Below are positions 41,241-49,091 of a DNA stretch of 64,000 nt, piece by piece. The DNA is from an uncultured Candidatus Saccharibacteria bacterium (lineage in GTDB: Bacteria; Patescibacteriota; Saccharimonadia; Saccharimonadales; Saccharimonadaceae). Below the pieces are notes generated by a model that saw only the letters and a list, made by a program, of their open reading frames with translations, did no database searches and had not been told where the DNA came from. Numbering within the stretch: position 1 is the stretch's first letter; every line of letters starts with the position of its first letter. Both the position numbers and the translations under genes were made by a program. The DNA lies in the NCBI GenBank assembly GCA_938046735.1, contig CALIXF010000009.1, forward strand, positions 186,001 to 250,000. Reading direction: 5' to 3'.

Positions 41241-42233
41241 TTATAGATACAACCTCTGTATTGGCATGGGATGATATTTTTCATTAGCAGAGAGAATGCC
41301 TTTAGTAGAACCAATTTCAGAGATCACCGAGGTCGCATTAGCAGCAGCGGCAATGAGACTGTGTTTAAAGTCTAGTCCATCAAGACTAGCTGCGAGGAAA
41401 CCAGAACCAAAAGCGTCCCCAGCCCCTGTAGAATCAACTGGTATTTTTTGCTCATATTCCGCGAGGCGATATATCTCCTCTCCATCTGTGGCGATACTAC
41501 CTTGATTTCCAGCAGTGATAATCACGGTTTTAGTATAGGATGAGAGCCTAGATATTAACTCTTCCAGAATTTCACCCTGAACTAATAATTTTGCTTCGGT
41601 TTGATTTAATAATAAAACATCAATATCAGATAAGAGTCCTAATACTTTCTTTTTTTGTTTTAATTCTAACTCGCCTGGATTCCAGAAGATTTTGATTTGA
41701 TTTCTCTTAGCTTGTTCAATAAATTCTAAAGTCTTATCTAGGTCACCATTCAGGGTTGTTAAATACAACCAATCAGGATTAGCTAAATTGAGATCACTGG
41801 CCTCAAGGTTTTTGGAGACTTTAGCAGCATTTAGACAATTCATTGTCGTTGAGCTTGCCGTCGTTGAGTCAAGTAGAACCACGGAAGTACCAGTTTGATT
41901 ATCCAACTGATTTAGATAACTAGTGTCAACATTTTCGTCGATTAAAAAGTCCTTCACTGCTTCTGCAGAACGATCCTTTCCTAGATTACTAATCAGAATG
42001 GATTGATGACCGTGACGCGCAAAAGTGACTGCAGTATTAACACCACTACCGCCAAGTTGATAATAAATATGGTCAATAGTGACTTTCTCGCCGATAGAAA
42101 CCTTATGTTTATTAATTATAAAATCGTCATGGTCAACTAAAATAATTTGTTGGAGCGCTGCGCCAACAACGAGAACACGACTAATTGGTTGGATCTTTTG
42201 ATATGTTTTAAGTAATAAACGTGAGTTAGGCAT
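41241..42233 (-). CDS. PfkB-family carbohydrate kinase
   Basis: Ribokinase-like sugar kinase, 330 residues. The N-terminal motif is YYQLGGSGVNTAVTFARHG, and the C-terminal signature PVDSTGAGDAFGSGFLAASL holds the catalytic Asp and anion-hole GAGD. Substrate cannot be read from sequence: ribose, fructose 1-phosphate and nucleosides are all possible. It is the last gene of gap-rpiB-rpe-like-pfkB-like, which favours a pentose-related sugar. TAATG-type overlap with the rpe-like gene. Confidence 0.88.
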   Translation of the reverse strand: MPNSRLLLKTYQKIQPISRVLVVGAALQQIILVDHDDFIINKHKVSIGEKVTIDHIYYQLGGSGVNTAVTFARHGHQSILISNLGKDRSAEAVKDFLIDENVDTSYLNQLDNQTGTSVVLLDSTTASSTTMNCLNAAKVSKNLEASDLNLANPDWLYLTTLNGDLDKTLEFIEQAKRNQIKIFWNPGELELKQKKKVLGLLSDIDVLLLNQTEAKLLVQGEILEELISRLSSYTKTVIITAGNQGSIATDGEEIYRLAEYEQKIPVDSTGAGDAFGSGFLAASLDGLDFKHSLIAAAANATSVISEIGSTKGILSANEKYHPMPIQRLYL

Positions 42234-42889
42234 TAGATAACCCCTCGTTTTTTTGATTCTTCAATCAGCTGATGATAAGAGGAGGCAGGATCTTGTGTCT
42301 TTGAAATAGCCGAACCGACATTAATAACATTTAGATCAGCATGGGCTAGAGCACGTACGTTAGTAAGATTAGCTCCGCCGTCCCAGCCAATTTCAACTGC
42401 AGGGTTAATTTCACGAATCAGTTTGATTTTTTCCATCTGCAGGAGGTCTGCTTGACCACCCTGTTTGCCAAGAGAACCAGCAAATATTAAAACGTGGTCA
42501 ACAGTTTCGATGTAGTTTTCTACTAGACCAGGAAAGGTTCCTGGAAGTAAAGCGAGCCCGGTTTTAATGCCTGCTTTTTTAAATTCATTAAAGAAGGTTT
42601 GTAAATTCTCATTTGCTTCGGCATGAAGAATACAAAGAGAAGGCTTAAGACGGAGAATATGCGAAAGGTGATCACTTGGCCTTGCGGACATTAAATGTAA
42701 ATCAAAAGCGACGCCTTGTGGTAAGCTAGCAATAGTGGCTTCAGATAAGCTTTTATTAGCAGTAAAAGTTCCGTCCATTAGGTCAATTTGAATTCTTTTT
42801 GCGAATTGCGGAAAAGACTGGAGCTGTGCTGTAAAGACTTGTGGATCATCAGTTAGAATTGTCGGTACTATATATACATCCTCACCCAT
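42233..42889 (-). CDS. ribulose-phosphate 3-epimerase-like protein
   Basis: TIM-barrel protein of the Rpe family, 218 residues. Recognisable are IVPTILTDDPQVF, IDLMDG, FDLHLMSARP and EIGWDGGANLTNVRALAHA. Rpe interconverts ribulose 5-phosphate and xylulose 5-phosphate using a metal held by two His and two Asp. Here the first metal His (H-x-D-x-M-D) is Gln (QIDLMD), and the usual NPGFGGQ loop reads SLGKQGGQ. The other His and both Asp remain. It may be a diverged epimerase or work on another sugar phosphate. Confidence 0.82.
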   Translation of the reverse strand: MGEDVYIVPTILTDDPQVFTAQLQSFPQFAKRIQIDLMDGTFTANKSLSEATIASLPQGVAFDLHLMSARPSDHLSHILRLKPSLCILHAEANENLQTFFNEFKKAGIKTGLALLPGTFPGLVENYIETVDHVLIFAGSLGKQGGQADLLQMEKIKLIREINPAVEIGWDGGANLTNVRALAHADLNVINVGSAISKTQDPASSYHQLIEESKKRGVI

Positions 42890-42900
42890 AGTTTTCCTCT

Positions 42901-43362
42901 TTAATAAATTGATTCCTCATCTAGACGCTGATTACGCCTAATATATCTTTCTTCCGGAAGAAAATTACCTCTTAAGAACATGTCGACCGATTGATCTATA
43001 TTCGTGTCATCCATAAAATCTGAAGATAAACAGAGTATATTAGCGTCATTATGTAGACGACCTAACCTAACCAATTCAGGAGTATAGCCACAAATCGCAC
43101 GAATACCCTTAAAACGATTAGCCTGAATAGCAATACCATGAGCAGATCCACAGATTAAAATACCACGAGAATTAGCAGTTTCACGAACTGCACGTGCAAC
43201 GGCGATAGCGTAGTCATTAAAATCATCATCCGGACGAATCGTTTCGGGGCCAAGGTCTACAATCTCGTAATTATTTTTCCATTCAGAATTGGCGAGAGTA
43301 GCTATAATATGTTGTTTAGCAACAAAGCCACGATGATCAGAACCAATAAAAATTCTCGGCAT
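42901..43362 (-). CDS. rpiB: ribose-5-phosphate isomerase B
   Basis: Interconverts ribose 5-phosphate and ribulose 5-phosphate. It shows IFIGSDHRGFVAKQHII, the catalytic-Cys loop ICGSAHGIAIQANRFKGIRA and HNDANILCLSS. The usual CGTGIG loop is CGSAHG, a modest change. The ATG at 43360-43362 (MPRIFIG) is 1 bp after the gap stop; an upstream in-frame TTG would run into gap. About 153 residues, normal length. Confidence 0.88.
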   Translation of the reverse strand: MPRIFIGSDHRGFVAKQHIIATLANSEWKNNYEIVDLGPETIRPDDDFNDYAIAVARAVRETANSRGILICGSAHGIAIQANRFKGIRAICGYTPELVRLGRLHNDANILCLSSDFMDDTNIDQSVDMFLRGNFLPEERYIRRNQRLDEESIY

Positions 43363-43363
43363 C

Positions 43364-44365
43364 TTAGTTTTTCCCAAAATCAGCAGCTAATTCAACTAGA
43401 CGATTAGAATACCCCCATTCATTATCATACCAGGCTACGACCTTAACCAGATTTTTGTCGACGACGTTAATAAGAGGGAGGTCGACGATACTAGAATGTG
43501 AATTACCACGATAATCAATCGAAACAAGTGGCTCCTCTGATACAGCAAGAATCCCCTCATAGAATGGCTCTTTAGCAGCCATCTTAAAGACTTCTTGAAG
43601 CTCTTTGATGGTAGTATCCTTTTTAAGAACGGCTGTAATATCTGCTAGAGAAACTACGGGTGTTGGAACGCGGATAGAGAGACCGTCAAACTTCCCTTTA
43701 AGGGTTGGGATAGTAAGAGCTGCTGCTTTAGAGGCGCCAGTTGAAGTTGGTACGATATTCTCCGCTGCAGCACGCGCCTCGCGAAGATCTTTGGCGGGAG
43801 CGTCAAGAATACGTTGTGAGGCAGTATAAGAATGGACGGTGGTCATGAGAGCTTTTTCGATACCAAAATTATCTTCGAGAACTTTCATAACTGGAGCAAT
43901 ACAGTTTGTAGTACAAGAGGCATTAGATAAAATCTTATCTTCCTCTGTTACAGCATCTTCATTAACACCAATCACGATAGTTTTAGCTCCTTCCCCCTTG
44001 GCTGGAGCAGAGATAACAACTTTTTCTGCACCAGCAGTAAGATGATCAGCAGCCTTGGCAGGATCAGTAAAAAAGCCGGTAGATTCAATCACTACATTAA
44101 TGCCGTGCTCTTTCCATGGTAGATTCTTTGGGTCTTTTTCAGCATATACACGAATTTTATCACCGTCTACGATTAAGTTTTCTTCGTCAAACTTAACATC
44201 ACGATCGTAAGTACCATAACTTGAGTCGTGCTTTAAAAGATGAGCAAGAGTTTTAGTATCAGTTAAATCATTAATTGCGACAACTTTGACATCCCGACGT
44301 TCAAAAGCAATTTTGAAGGCATTACGACCGATGCGACCGAAGCCGTTAATTGCAAGTTTTATCAT
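43364..44365 (-). CDS. gap: glyceraldehyde-3-phosphate dehydrogenase, type I
   Basis: Glycolytic NAD-dependent oxidation of glyceraldehyde 3-phosphate. The N-terminal Rossmann motif is INGFGRIGRNAFKIAF, the catalytic block SNASCTTNCIAPVMKVLED, and the phosphate-site and C-terminal motifs (STGASKAA, WYDNEWGYSNRLVEL) are intact. It has 333 residues. AAGGAGG precedes the ATG. It is the first gene of a four-gene carbon operon; pgk and tpi are not adjacent. Confidence 0.98.
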   Translation of the reverse strand: MIKLAINGFGRIGRNAFKIAFERRDVKVVAINDLTDTKTLAHLLKHDSSYGTYDRDVKFDEENLIVDGDKIRVYAEKDPKNLPWKEHGINVVIESTGFFTDPAKAADHLTAGAEKVVISAPAKGEGAKTIVIGVNEDAVTEEDKILSNASCTTNCIAPVMKVLEDNFGIEKALMTTVHSYTASQRILDAPAKDLREARAAAENIVPTSTGASKAAALTIPTLKGKFDGLSIRVPTPVVSLADITAVLKKDTTIKELQEVFKMAAKEPFYEGILAVSEEPLVSIDYRGNSHSSIVDLPLINVVDKNLVKVVAWYDNEWGYSNRLVELAADFGKN

Positions 44366-44386
44366 TTTACCTCCTTATTTTAGATA

Positions 44387-44395
44387 ATTATAGCA
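44387..44395 (-). promoter_or_regulatory. extended -10 promoter of gap operon
   Basis: Minus strand TGC-TATAAT about 21 bases before the gap ATG; -35 unclear. Confidence 0.65.
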
Positions 44396-44462
44396 TAGAA
44401 GACATTGCTTAAGGTATTTTTTAATCTTAATTTTAAATTAGAACTTTTTTAGCTAAAGAAAC

Positions 44463-44491
44463 AAAAAACACCACTTTTGATGGTGTTTTTT
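44463..44491 (-). terminator. intrinsic terminator after rpsG
   Basis: 10-bp stem AAAAACACCA/TGGTGTTTTT, 7-base loop, T run on both strands. It ends the rpsL-rpsG unit. Confidence 0.9.
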
Positions 44492-44509
44492 AATACATTA
44501 TACAAGAAG

Positions 44510-44989
44510 TTAACCGCGAGCAAAATGTGCGAATGCGCGGTTGGCTTCAGCCATGCGGTGGGTATCTTCTTTCTTCTTGAAAGCTGCACCGGTTGAATTA
44601 TAAGCATCAACGATTTCAGCTTCAAGACGACGTTCGTATGGCATACCTTTGCGAGCGCGTGCAGATACGACTAGCCATGAGAAAGCAAAATGCATTTGAC
44701 GGTGGCCGGAAATTGGGAATGGGATTTGGTAGTTAGCTCCACCAACACGACGTGATTTAACTTCAAAATCCGGAGAAACATTAGCGATAGCTTTTTCAAG
44801 AACTTCAACTGGATTTTCAGAACCAAGCTTCTTAGCTGCACCCTCAATTGCTGAATAAACTGCACGTTCGGCAACTTGTTTCTTACCATTAAGCATGGAT
44901 TTGTTAATCAAACGCTGTACAAGAATAGACTGGTAGCGGCGGTCCGGATTAACTTTACGTTCAAGTGATTTAGTAGTTTTGCGTGGCAT
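44510..44989 (-). CDS. rpsG: 30S ribosomal protein S7
   Basis: uS7, the primary organiser of the 16S 3' major domain. It shows NPDRRYQSILVQRLINKSML, the KVEVKSRRVGGANYQIP-like block and an AFAHFARG end. It has 159 residues. It starts 2 bp after rpsL. fusA and tuf, which usually follow, are absent; a terminator and the gap operon come next. Confidence 0.97.
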   Translation of the reverse strand: MPRKTTKSLERKVNPDRRYQSILVQRLINKSMLNGKKQVAERAVYSAIEGAAKKLGSENPVEVLEKAIANVSPDFEVKSRRVGGANYQIPFPISGHRQMHFAFSWLVVSARARKGMPYERRLEAEIVDAYNSTGAAFKKKEDTHRMAEANRAFAHFARG

Positions 44990-44991
44990 AA

Positions 44992-45405
44992 TTACTTACC
45001 CTCCTTCTTGGCGCCATACTTTGAGCGACCCTGTTTGCGACCGTTAACACCCTGAAGATCGAGAGTACCACGGACGATGTGATAGCGGACACCTGGAAGA
45101 TCAGGTACACGACCACCACGAACGAGAACAACTGCGTGCTCCTGTAGGTTGTGACCTTCACCACCGATGTAGGCCCAAACTTCTTGGCCGTTAGTGAGGC
45201 GAACACGAGCTACTTTACGAAGAGCTGAGTTTGGTTTCTTTGGGGTCTTGGTGGTGACTTTGATACAAACACCACGTTTTAATGGGGCTGGCTGATCGTA
45301 GTAACGAGTCTTAAGAGTATTGACAATACTACCAAGAGCTGGTGACTTAGACTTTCTTGCAGCCACTTTACGTGGTTTCCTAATCAATTGATTGATTGTT
45401 GGCAT
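44992..45405 (-). CDS. rpsL: 30S ribosomal protein S12
   Basis: uS12, the decoding-centre fidelity protein. It shows [40 protein letters not shown] with the streptomycin-region Lys42 intact, and [20 protein letters not shown]. In the last block the residue matching E. coli Lys87 is Pro, while the methylthiolated Asp88 is kept. It has 137 residues. A leader of about 105 bases and a near-consensus promoter lie upstream. Confidence 0.97.
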   Translation of the reverse strand: MPTINQLIRKPRKVAARKSKSPALGSIVNTLKTRYYDQPAPLKRGVCIKVTTKTPKKPNSALRKVARVRLTNGQEVWAYIGGEGHNLQEHAVVLVRGGRVPDLPGVRYHIVRGTLDLQGVNGRKQGRSKYGAKKEGK

Positions 45406-45511
45406 TTTATCCTCTTATATTAAATCGATTTATAGTTTACCTTTTTCGGTTTGAAGTCTCTCAACTTCATAGCTTCCTCCGTTACAGCAATGGGATTCCG
45501 CTTGAAACTCT
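45406..45511 (-). promoter_or_regulatory. 5' leader of rpsL-rpsG
   Basis: About 105 untranslated bases. The clearest element is a hairpin GAAGT-TGAGAG-ACTTC, whose AAGTTGAGAG phrase also forms a hairpin loop in the candidate small RNA at 33199-33290. It may be an r-protein regulatory site; unproven. Confidence 0.4.
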
Positions 45512-45517
45512 TGCAAT

Positions 45518-45546
45518 ATTATACTCCTTTAATAGTTTTTCGTCAA
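45518..45546 (-). promoter_or_regulatory. promoter of rpsL-rpsG
   Basis: Minus strand -35 TTGACG (45541-45546), 17-bp spacer, -10 TATAAT (45518-45523). Among the strongest in the window. Confidence 0.85.
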
Positions 45547-45548
45547 TT

Positions 45549-45584
45549 TATTAAAACTGACAGATGAATTTTTGTCAGTTTTAA
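45549..45584 (-). terminator. intrinsic terminator after small membrane protein
   Basis: Perfect 10-bp stem AAAACTGACA/TGTCAGTTTT with a 10-base loop and T-rich flanks; overlaps the region just upstream of the rpsL -35. Confidence 0.8.
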
Positions 45585-45926
45585 TTATTTTTTTAATGTT
45601 ACTTTGGAGCGTTTATTTCTAACAGATTTTACTGTTTTCTCGCTTTCATCTTTGGAGACTTCTATTTTTTTATGGTCATTTTTAACAGATTCATCAAGTA
45701 GCATACGTACAAGAGCCCAAACAATTATATTAGCAGAGAGCGCAAGAAAAGCTACGAATGGGATGATTAAAAGTGCAATTCCAAGTGATTGATTTAGTAA
45801 TGCAATGACAGCTGCAACTAAGAATGAGGTAATCGCAATGATTAGGTAAGTAATTTCAAGAATAGTTAGCTCGTGTTTATCTTTATACAACTGCTTAAAA
45901 TATGTGAGAAACTTTGATTGTGACAT
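45585..45926 (-). CDS. hypothetical small membrane protein
   Basis: Not recognised. A 113-residue protein with a basic N-terminus, two adjacent membrane helices (about residues 25-45 and 48-75, the second rich in Ile/Leu/Ala) and a charged cytoplasmic tail ending in Lys-rich sequence. No catalytic motif. It is a single-gene unit with a strong terminator, between tig and rpsL. Confidence 0.65.
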   Translation of the reverse strand: MSQSKFLTYFKQLYKDKHELTILEITYLIIAITSFLVAAVIALLNQSLGIALLIIPFVAFLALSANIIVWALVRMLLDESVKNDHKKIEVSKDESEKTVKSVRNKRSKVTLKK

Positions 45927-46018
45927 GTTTATATTTTAACATATTTTTCTATAAATAGCAAACTAGAGTACCAGTTACGGAACTCTAGTTTTTGACGAAT
46001 CTATACAGTTATTTAGAT

Positions 46019-47341
46019 TTAGACTTTCTTGTCAGCTTTTTCGGATTTCACTTCTTTGTCAGCCTTGGAATTTACTTCAACTAGGTAGTTTAAGGTTTTC
46101 TCGATAACCATACGGTTTTTGATATCTTGACGAACGTTATTATCTTTAAGATTATTTAAAGCTTCCTTGGATTTCTTATAAACCTCGCGAAGTTCATTAA
46201 TTTTCGCATCGACAATCTCATCTTCAACGTCAATTTTTTCTTCACGAGCAACCATCTGGAGGGCTAGAGAGGCCTTGACACGAGCTTCGGCTAACTCTCT
46301 AATTTGTTTTTTCCAGCTTTCTTCGGTTTGACCAGTCTGATTGAGATAATCTTCAAAAGATAATCCTTGAGCCTTAGCATTTGCTTCAATATCTTGTTTA
46401 ATGAAACGGATCTGATCCTCAATAAGTACTTCAGGTGCAGCAATTTTACTCTTCTTAACTAATTCCTTAACAAGATCATCTTTAAATTTCTCATCAGATT
46501 TTACCTTATTTTGCTCAGTTAAATTAGCTTCAATATCTTTCTTAAGATCATCCATAGTCTGGAATGGACCACATTTTTTAGCAAAATCGTCATTTAATTC
46601 GGGAAGAATGAATTCATTAACTTGTTTTAAAAGTACATTGAAAACGGTTTTTTGACCGGCGAGTTTTTCAGCATGATAATCTTTAGGAAAAGTTAGTTCA
46701 AGATCAAAACGATCGCCAGACTGATGTCCCACGATCCCTTCTTCAAAACCTGGAATGAATTGATGTGAGCCTAGTTTCAAGCGGAAGTCTTTAGCGGCAC
46801 CACCGTCAAATTTTTCACCATTTAGGCTACCTTCAAAATCAATGACCACTTCATCATCCATTTCTGCTTCACGTTTAACAACTTGTTTTTCGGCATAAGC
46901 GCTACGGACGCGAGCAATAACATCTTCGATGTCCTCTTTTTGGGCCTTAAATTCTTCACGTTTAACTTTGAGATTCTTATAGTCACCAAGTTTAATTTCT
47001 GGAACGATTTCAGCAACGGCTTTATATTCAAGAACTTCGCCTGGAACAAACTTGACTATATCCACATTAGGAATAACTAATGGAATATTTTTAGCTTCGT
47101 CGAAGGCTTTTGGTACAGTTCTTCTAACAGCAATATCGGCAGTAGTACTGGCGAGATCGTTTGGATTGATATTTTTCTTGGCAATTTCAGCAGGAACTTT
47201 GCCTGGGCGGAAACCTTGAACATGGATTTCTTTAGAGAGGCGAAGAACGGCCTGTTCTTCAGCGACCTTGAGATCATTTTGATCAAGCGTAACGGTAACC
47301 TCGACCTTGGTTTCAGATAAATTCTTTGTAGTAACTTTCAT
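46019..47341 (-). CDS. tig: trigger factor
   Basis: Ribosome-bound chaperone and peptidyl-prolyl isomerase. The ribosome-binding loop signature reads HVQGFRPGKVPAEIAKKN. An FKBP-type domain follows (MDDEVVIDFEGSLNGEKFDG) and a long helical C-terminal domain with a Lys-rich tail. The frame is open to 47404, but the ATG at 47339-47341 (MKVTTKNLSETK) sits exactly 6 bases after an extended -10 TGT-TATAAT, so I start there (440 residues, leaderless). L23 and L29, its docking sites, are in this window. Confidence 0.95.
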   Translation of the reverse strand: MKVTTKNLSETKVEVTVTLDQNDLKVAEEQAVLRLSKEIHVQGFRPGKVPAEIAKKNINPNDLASTTADIAVRRTVPKAFDEAKNIPLVIPNVDIVKFVPGEVLEYKAVAEIVPEIKLGDYKNLKVKREEFKAQKEDIEDVIARVRSAYAEKQVVKREAEMDDEVVIDFEGSLNGEKFDGGAAKDFRLKLGSHQFIPGFEEGIVGHQSGDRFDLELTFPKDYHAEKLAGQKTVFNVLLKQVNEFILPELNDDFAKKCGPFQTMDDLKKDIEANLTEQNKVKSDEKFKDDLVKELVKKSKIAAPEVLIEDQIRFIKQDIEANAKAQGLSFEDYLNQTGQTEESWKKQIRELAEARVKASLALQMVAREEKIDVEDEIVDAKINELREVYKKSKEALNNLKDNNVRQDIKNRMVIEKTLNYLVEVNSKADKEVKSEKADKKV

Positions 47342-47347
47342 GCTACT

Positions 47348-47356
47348 ATTATAACA
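47348..47356 (-). promoter_or_regulatory. extended -10 promoter of tig, leaderless layout
   Basis: Minus strand TGT-TATAAT; six bases (AGTAGC) separate it from the ATG. It lies between the stop of the FAD oxidoreductase gene and tig. Confidence 0.72.
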
Positions 47357-47403
47357 TGCAGATTTATTTTTAGATAACAGATAGGAGCTACTAGGTATTT
47401 TCA

Positions 47404-48996
47404 TTAGTCCGGTCGAATTAAGCCGATTTGAGGAGAGGTACGCATAAAACGAGCTAGGTTTGCAAGGTTTGCTGCTTGTTTAATTTTAGGGTTTAGAATA
47501 TTTTCGGAATCGAAAAGCGTTTTTAGATGATGATATAGATCAAGGGTTTTTGCCGGAGTTGCCTGATTAATTATAAGCGCCTGAACTTGACCTTCGGCAG
47601 AGCCGCCACAGAGATTACCATTTGAGTCAATAACCAACCTACCGTATTGTTGTAAAAAGCGTAAAAGCTGTTTCCGATCGCAAACTTGTGAGAGGTCAAA
47701 GCTCGGACGGACTGAATATAGATTTGTCATAAATGAACCAAAAATTGGCAATTTTTGATCAAAAATTTTTTCGAGAGTAGATATACTATCAATAAAGGAG
47801 CAGAACTCAGATTCTGGTATATAGGAGCGATCAGCAATAATTATACGTTCAACAACGGAACTATCATTCCTATAAACTTCCAAACTCTTTTTTATTTGGC
47901 TTGTAAGACTTTCTATTTCTGGTTGATCAATGATAGATAGCTGTCTATTTATACTAATATTTTTTAGTTTTCTTAAATTACTTTGGTTTTTAAAATAATG
48001 ATCATCAAATTCAGTATGAACAAGGAATTTTGATTTTGAAAACTGATACGTTTTTCCCATTGAGAGGGGTATATCTAGAAATGAAATAAGCCGTTGATCA
48101 TAAAAATCAATGCGAAGAGGGTGCATTTTTTTTAACTCAGTCATGAACTCAAATGAAGTTTTTAAATCACTAAAACCGAATATAGCTTGCTTTGTGGGAC
48201 GAGATAGTGGAACAACTTTCAAGATTAGCTCGGTAATTATACCAAGGCTGCCTTGTGCACCAAAAAAAAGTGGCGACAGATCAAACTCGTGTGAAGCAGG
48301 ATAAACTTCAGTGACCATATGAAAACCGGTACGTGAGTGATTATGCTTTTTTAATTCGTCAATCTGGTCTTTATGTTTAAGAATTATATCCTCGACCGAT
48401 TGATATAAGTGTCCAATAAAATTATCCTGTTTCTTAGCGTTTTTTAATCCATGAGTATTGAGAGTTTGAGATTGAAAGAGATCGCCGTTTGACAGTACTA
48501 CTTCGAGGCGATCTACATAATAATAAATACTACCATATTTTTTGGCGATCCGATCAGTATAAAAATTAGAGACTAACCCACCAATAGTTTCTCGGGGATC
48601 GGCCTCAATAGGAAGACGAAGACCAAAAAGAGCAAGAGCAGAGTTTAATTGACCCAAGGTTACACCAGATTGCACCCGTACGAGTCTGGCTCGATCATCT
48701 ATCTCTTGAATTCGATTAAGTCTTTCCGTAGAAATCAGCATTCCTTCCGTTAGATCGGCACCACTTTGATCTAAGCCAGACCCACGAACCACTACTGGTA
48801 ATTGATACCCTTTTTTAGCAAGTTCATTAGCAAAACGAACAAGATATTGTATATCCTCAACGGAGTGAGGAAGACAAAGAAGTTTTGGCATAATTTCAAG
48901 AATACTAGCATCTCTTGCATAATCAGCTAAAATTTCTGGCTTATTTGTGACTAAACCAGAAATTTTTGCGTTCAGAAAATTTGTTATTTTATCCAC
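47404..48996 (-). CDS. FAD-binding oxidoreductase (FAD_binding_4/GlcD-like)
   Basis: Flavoprotein of the vanillyl-alcohol oxidase fold, 530 residues. The FAD-binding half is visible in VVVRGSGLDQSGADLTEGML, VRVQSGVTLGQLNSALALFG and LPIEADPRETIGGLVSNFYT. FFGAQGSLGIITELILKVVP marks the end of this domain. The C-terminal half is poorly conserved. Substrate unknown; relatives oxidise lactate, glycolate or other hydroxy acids. It has a GTG start at 48994-48996 with AGAAGGTGGG just upstream. It sits between dnaE and tig. Confidence 0.85.
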   Translation of the reverse strand: MDKITNFLNAKISGLVTNKPEILADYARDASILEIMPKLLCLPHSVEDIQYLVRFANELAKKGYQLPVVVRGSGLDQSGADLTEGMLISTERLNRIQEIDDRARLVRVQSGVTLGQLNSALALFGLRLPIEADPRETIGGLVSNFYTDRIAKKYGSIYYYVDRLEVVLSNGDLFQSQTLNTHGLKNAKKQDNFIGHLYQSVEDIILKHKDQIDELKKHNHSRTGFHMVTEVYPASHEFDLSPLFFGAQGSLGIITELILKVVPLSRPTKQAIFGFSDLKTSFEFMTELKKMHPLRIDFYDQRLISFLDIPLSMGKTYQFSKSKFLVHTEFDDHYFKNQSNLRKLKNISINRQLSIIDQPEIESLTSQIKKSLEVYRNDSSVVERIIIADRSYIPESEFCSFIDSISTLEKIFDQKLPIFGSFMTNLYSVRPSFDLSQVCDRKQLLRFLQQYGRLVIDSNGNLCGGSAEGQVQALIINQATPAKTLDLYHHLKTLFDSENILNPKIKQAANLANLARFMRTSPQIGLIRPD

Positions 48997-49091
48997 TTCC
49001 CACCTTCTTTTGGTTTATTTTAGCATAATCAGTTTGAAAAAACTATTTTTAACCCATATTTTTTCAAAAAAATATTTTTGAAATTTTAAAA

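Noticed and set aside
49000..49091. Possible terminator after dnaE
   Set aside because: Only an A/T-only inverted repeat is visible, too weak and low in complexity to call.
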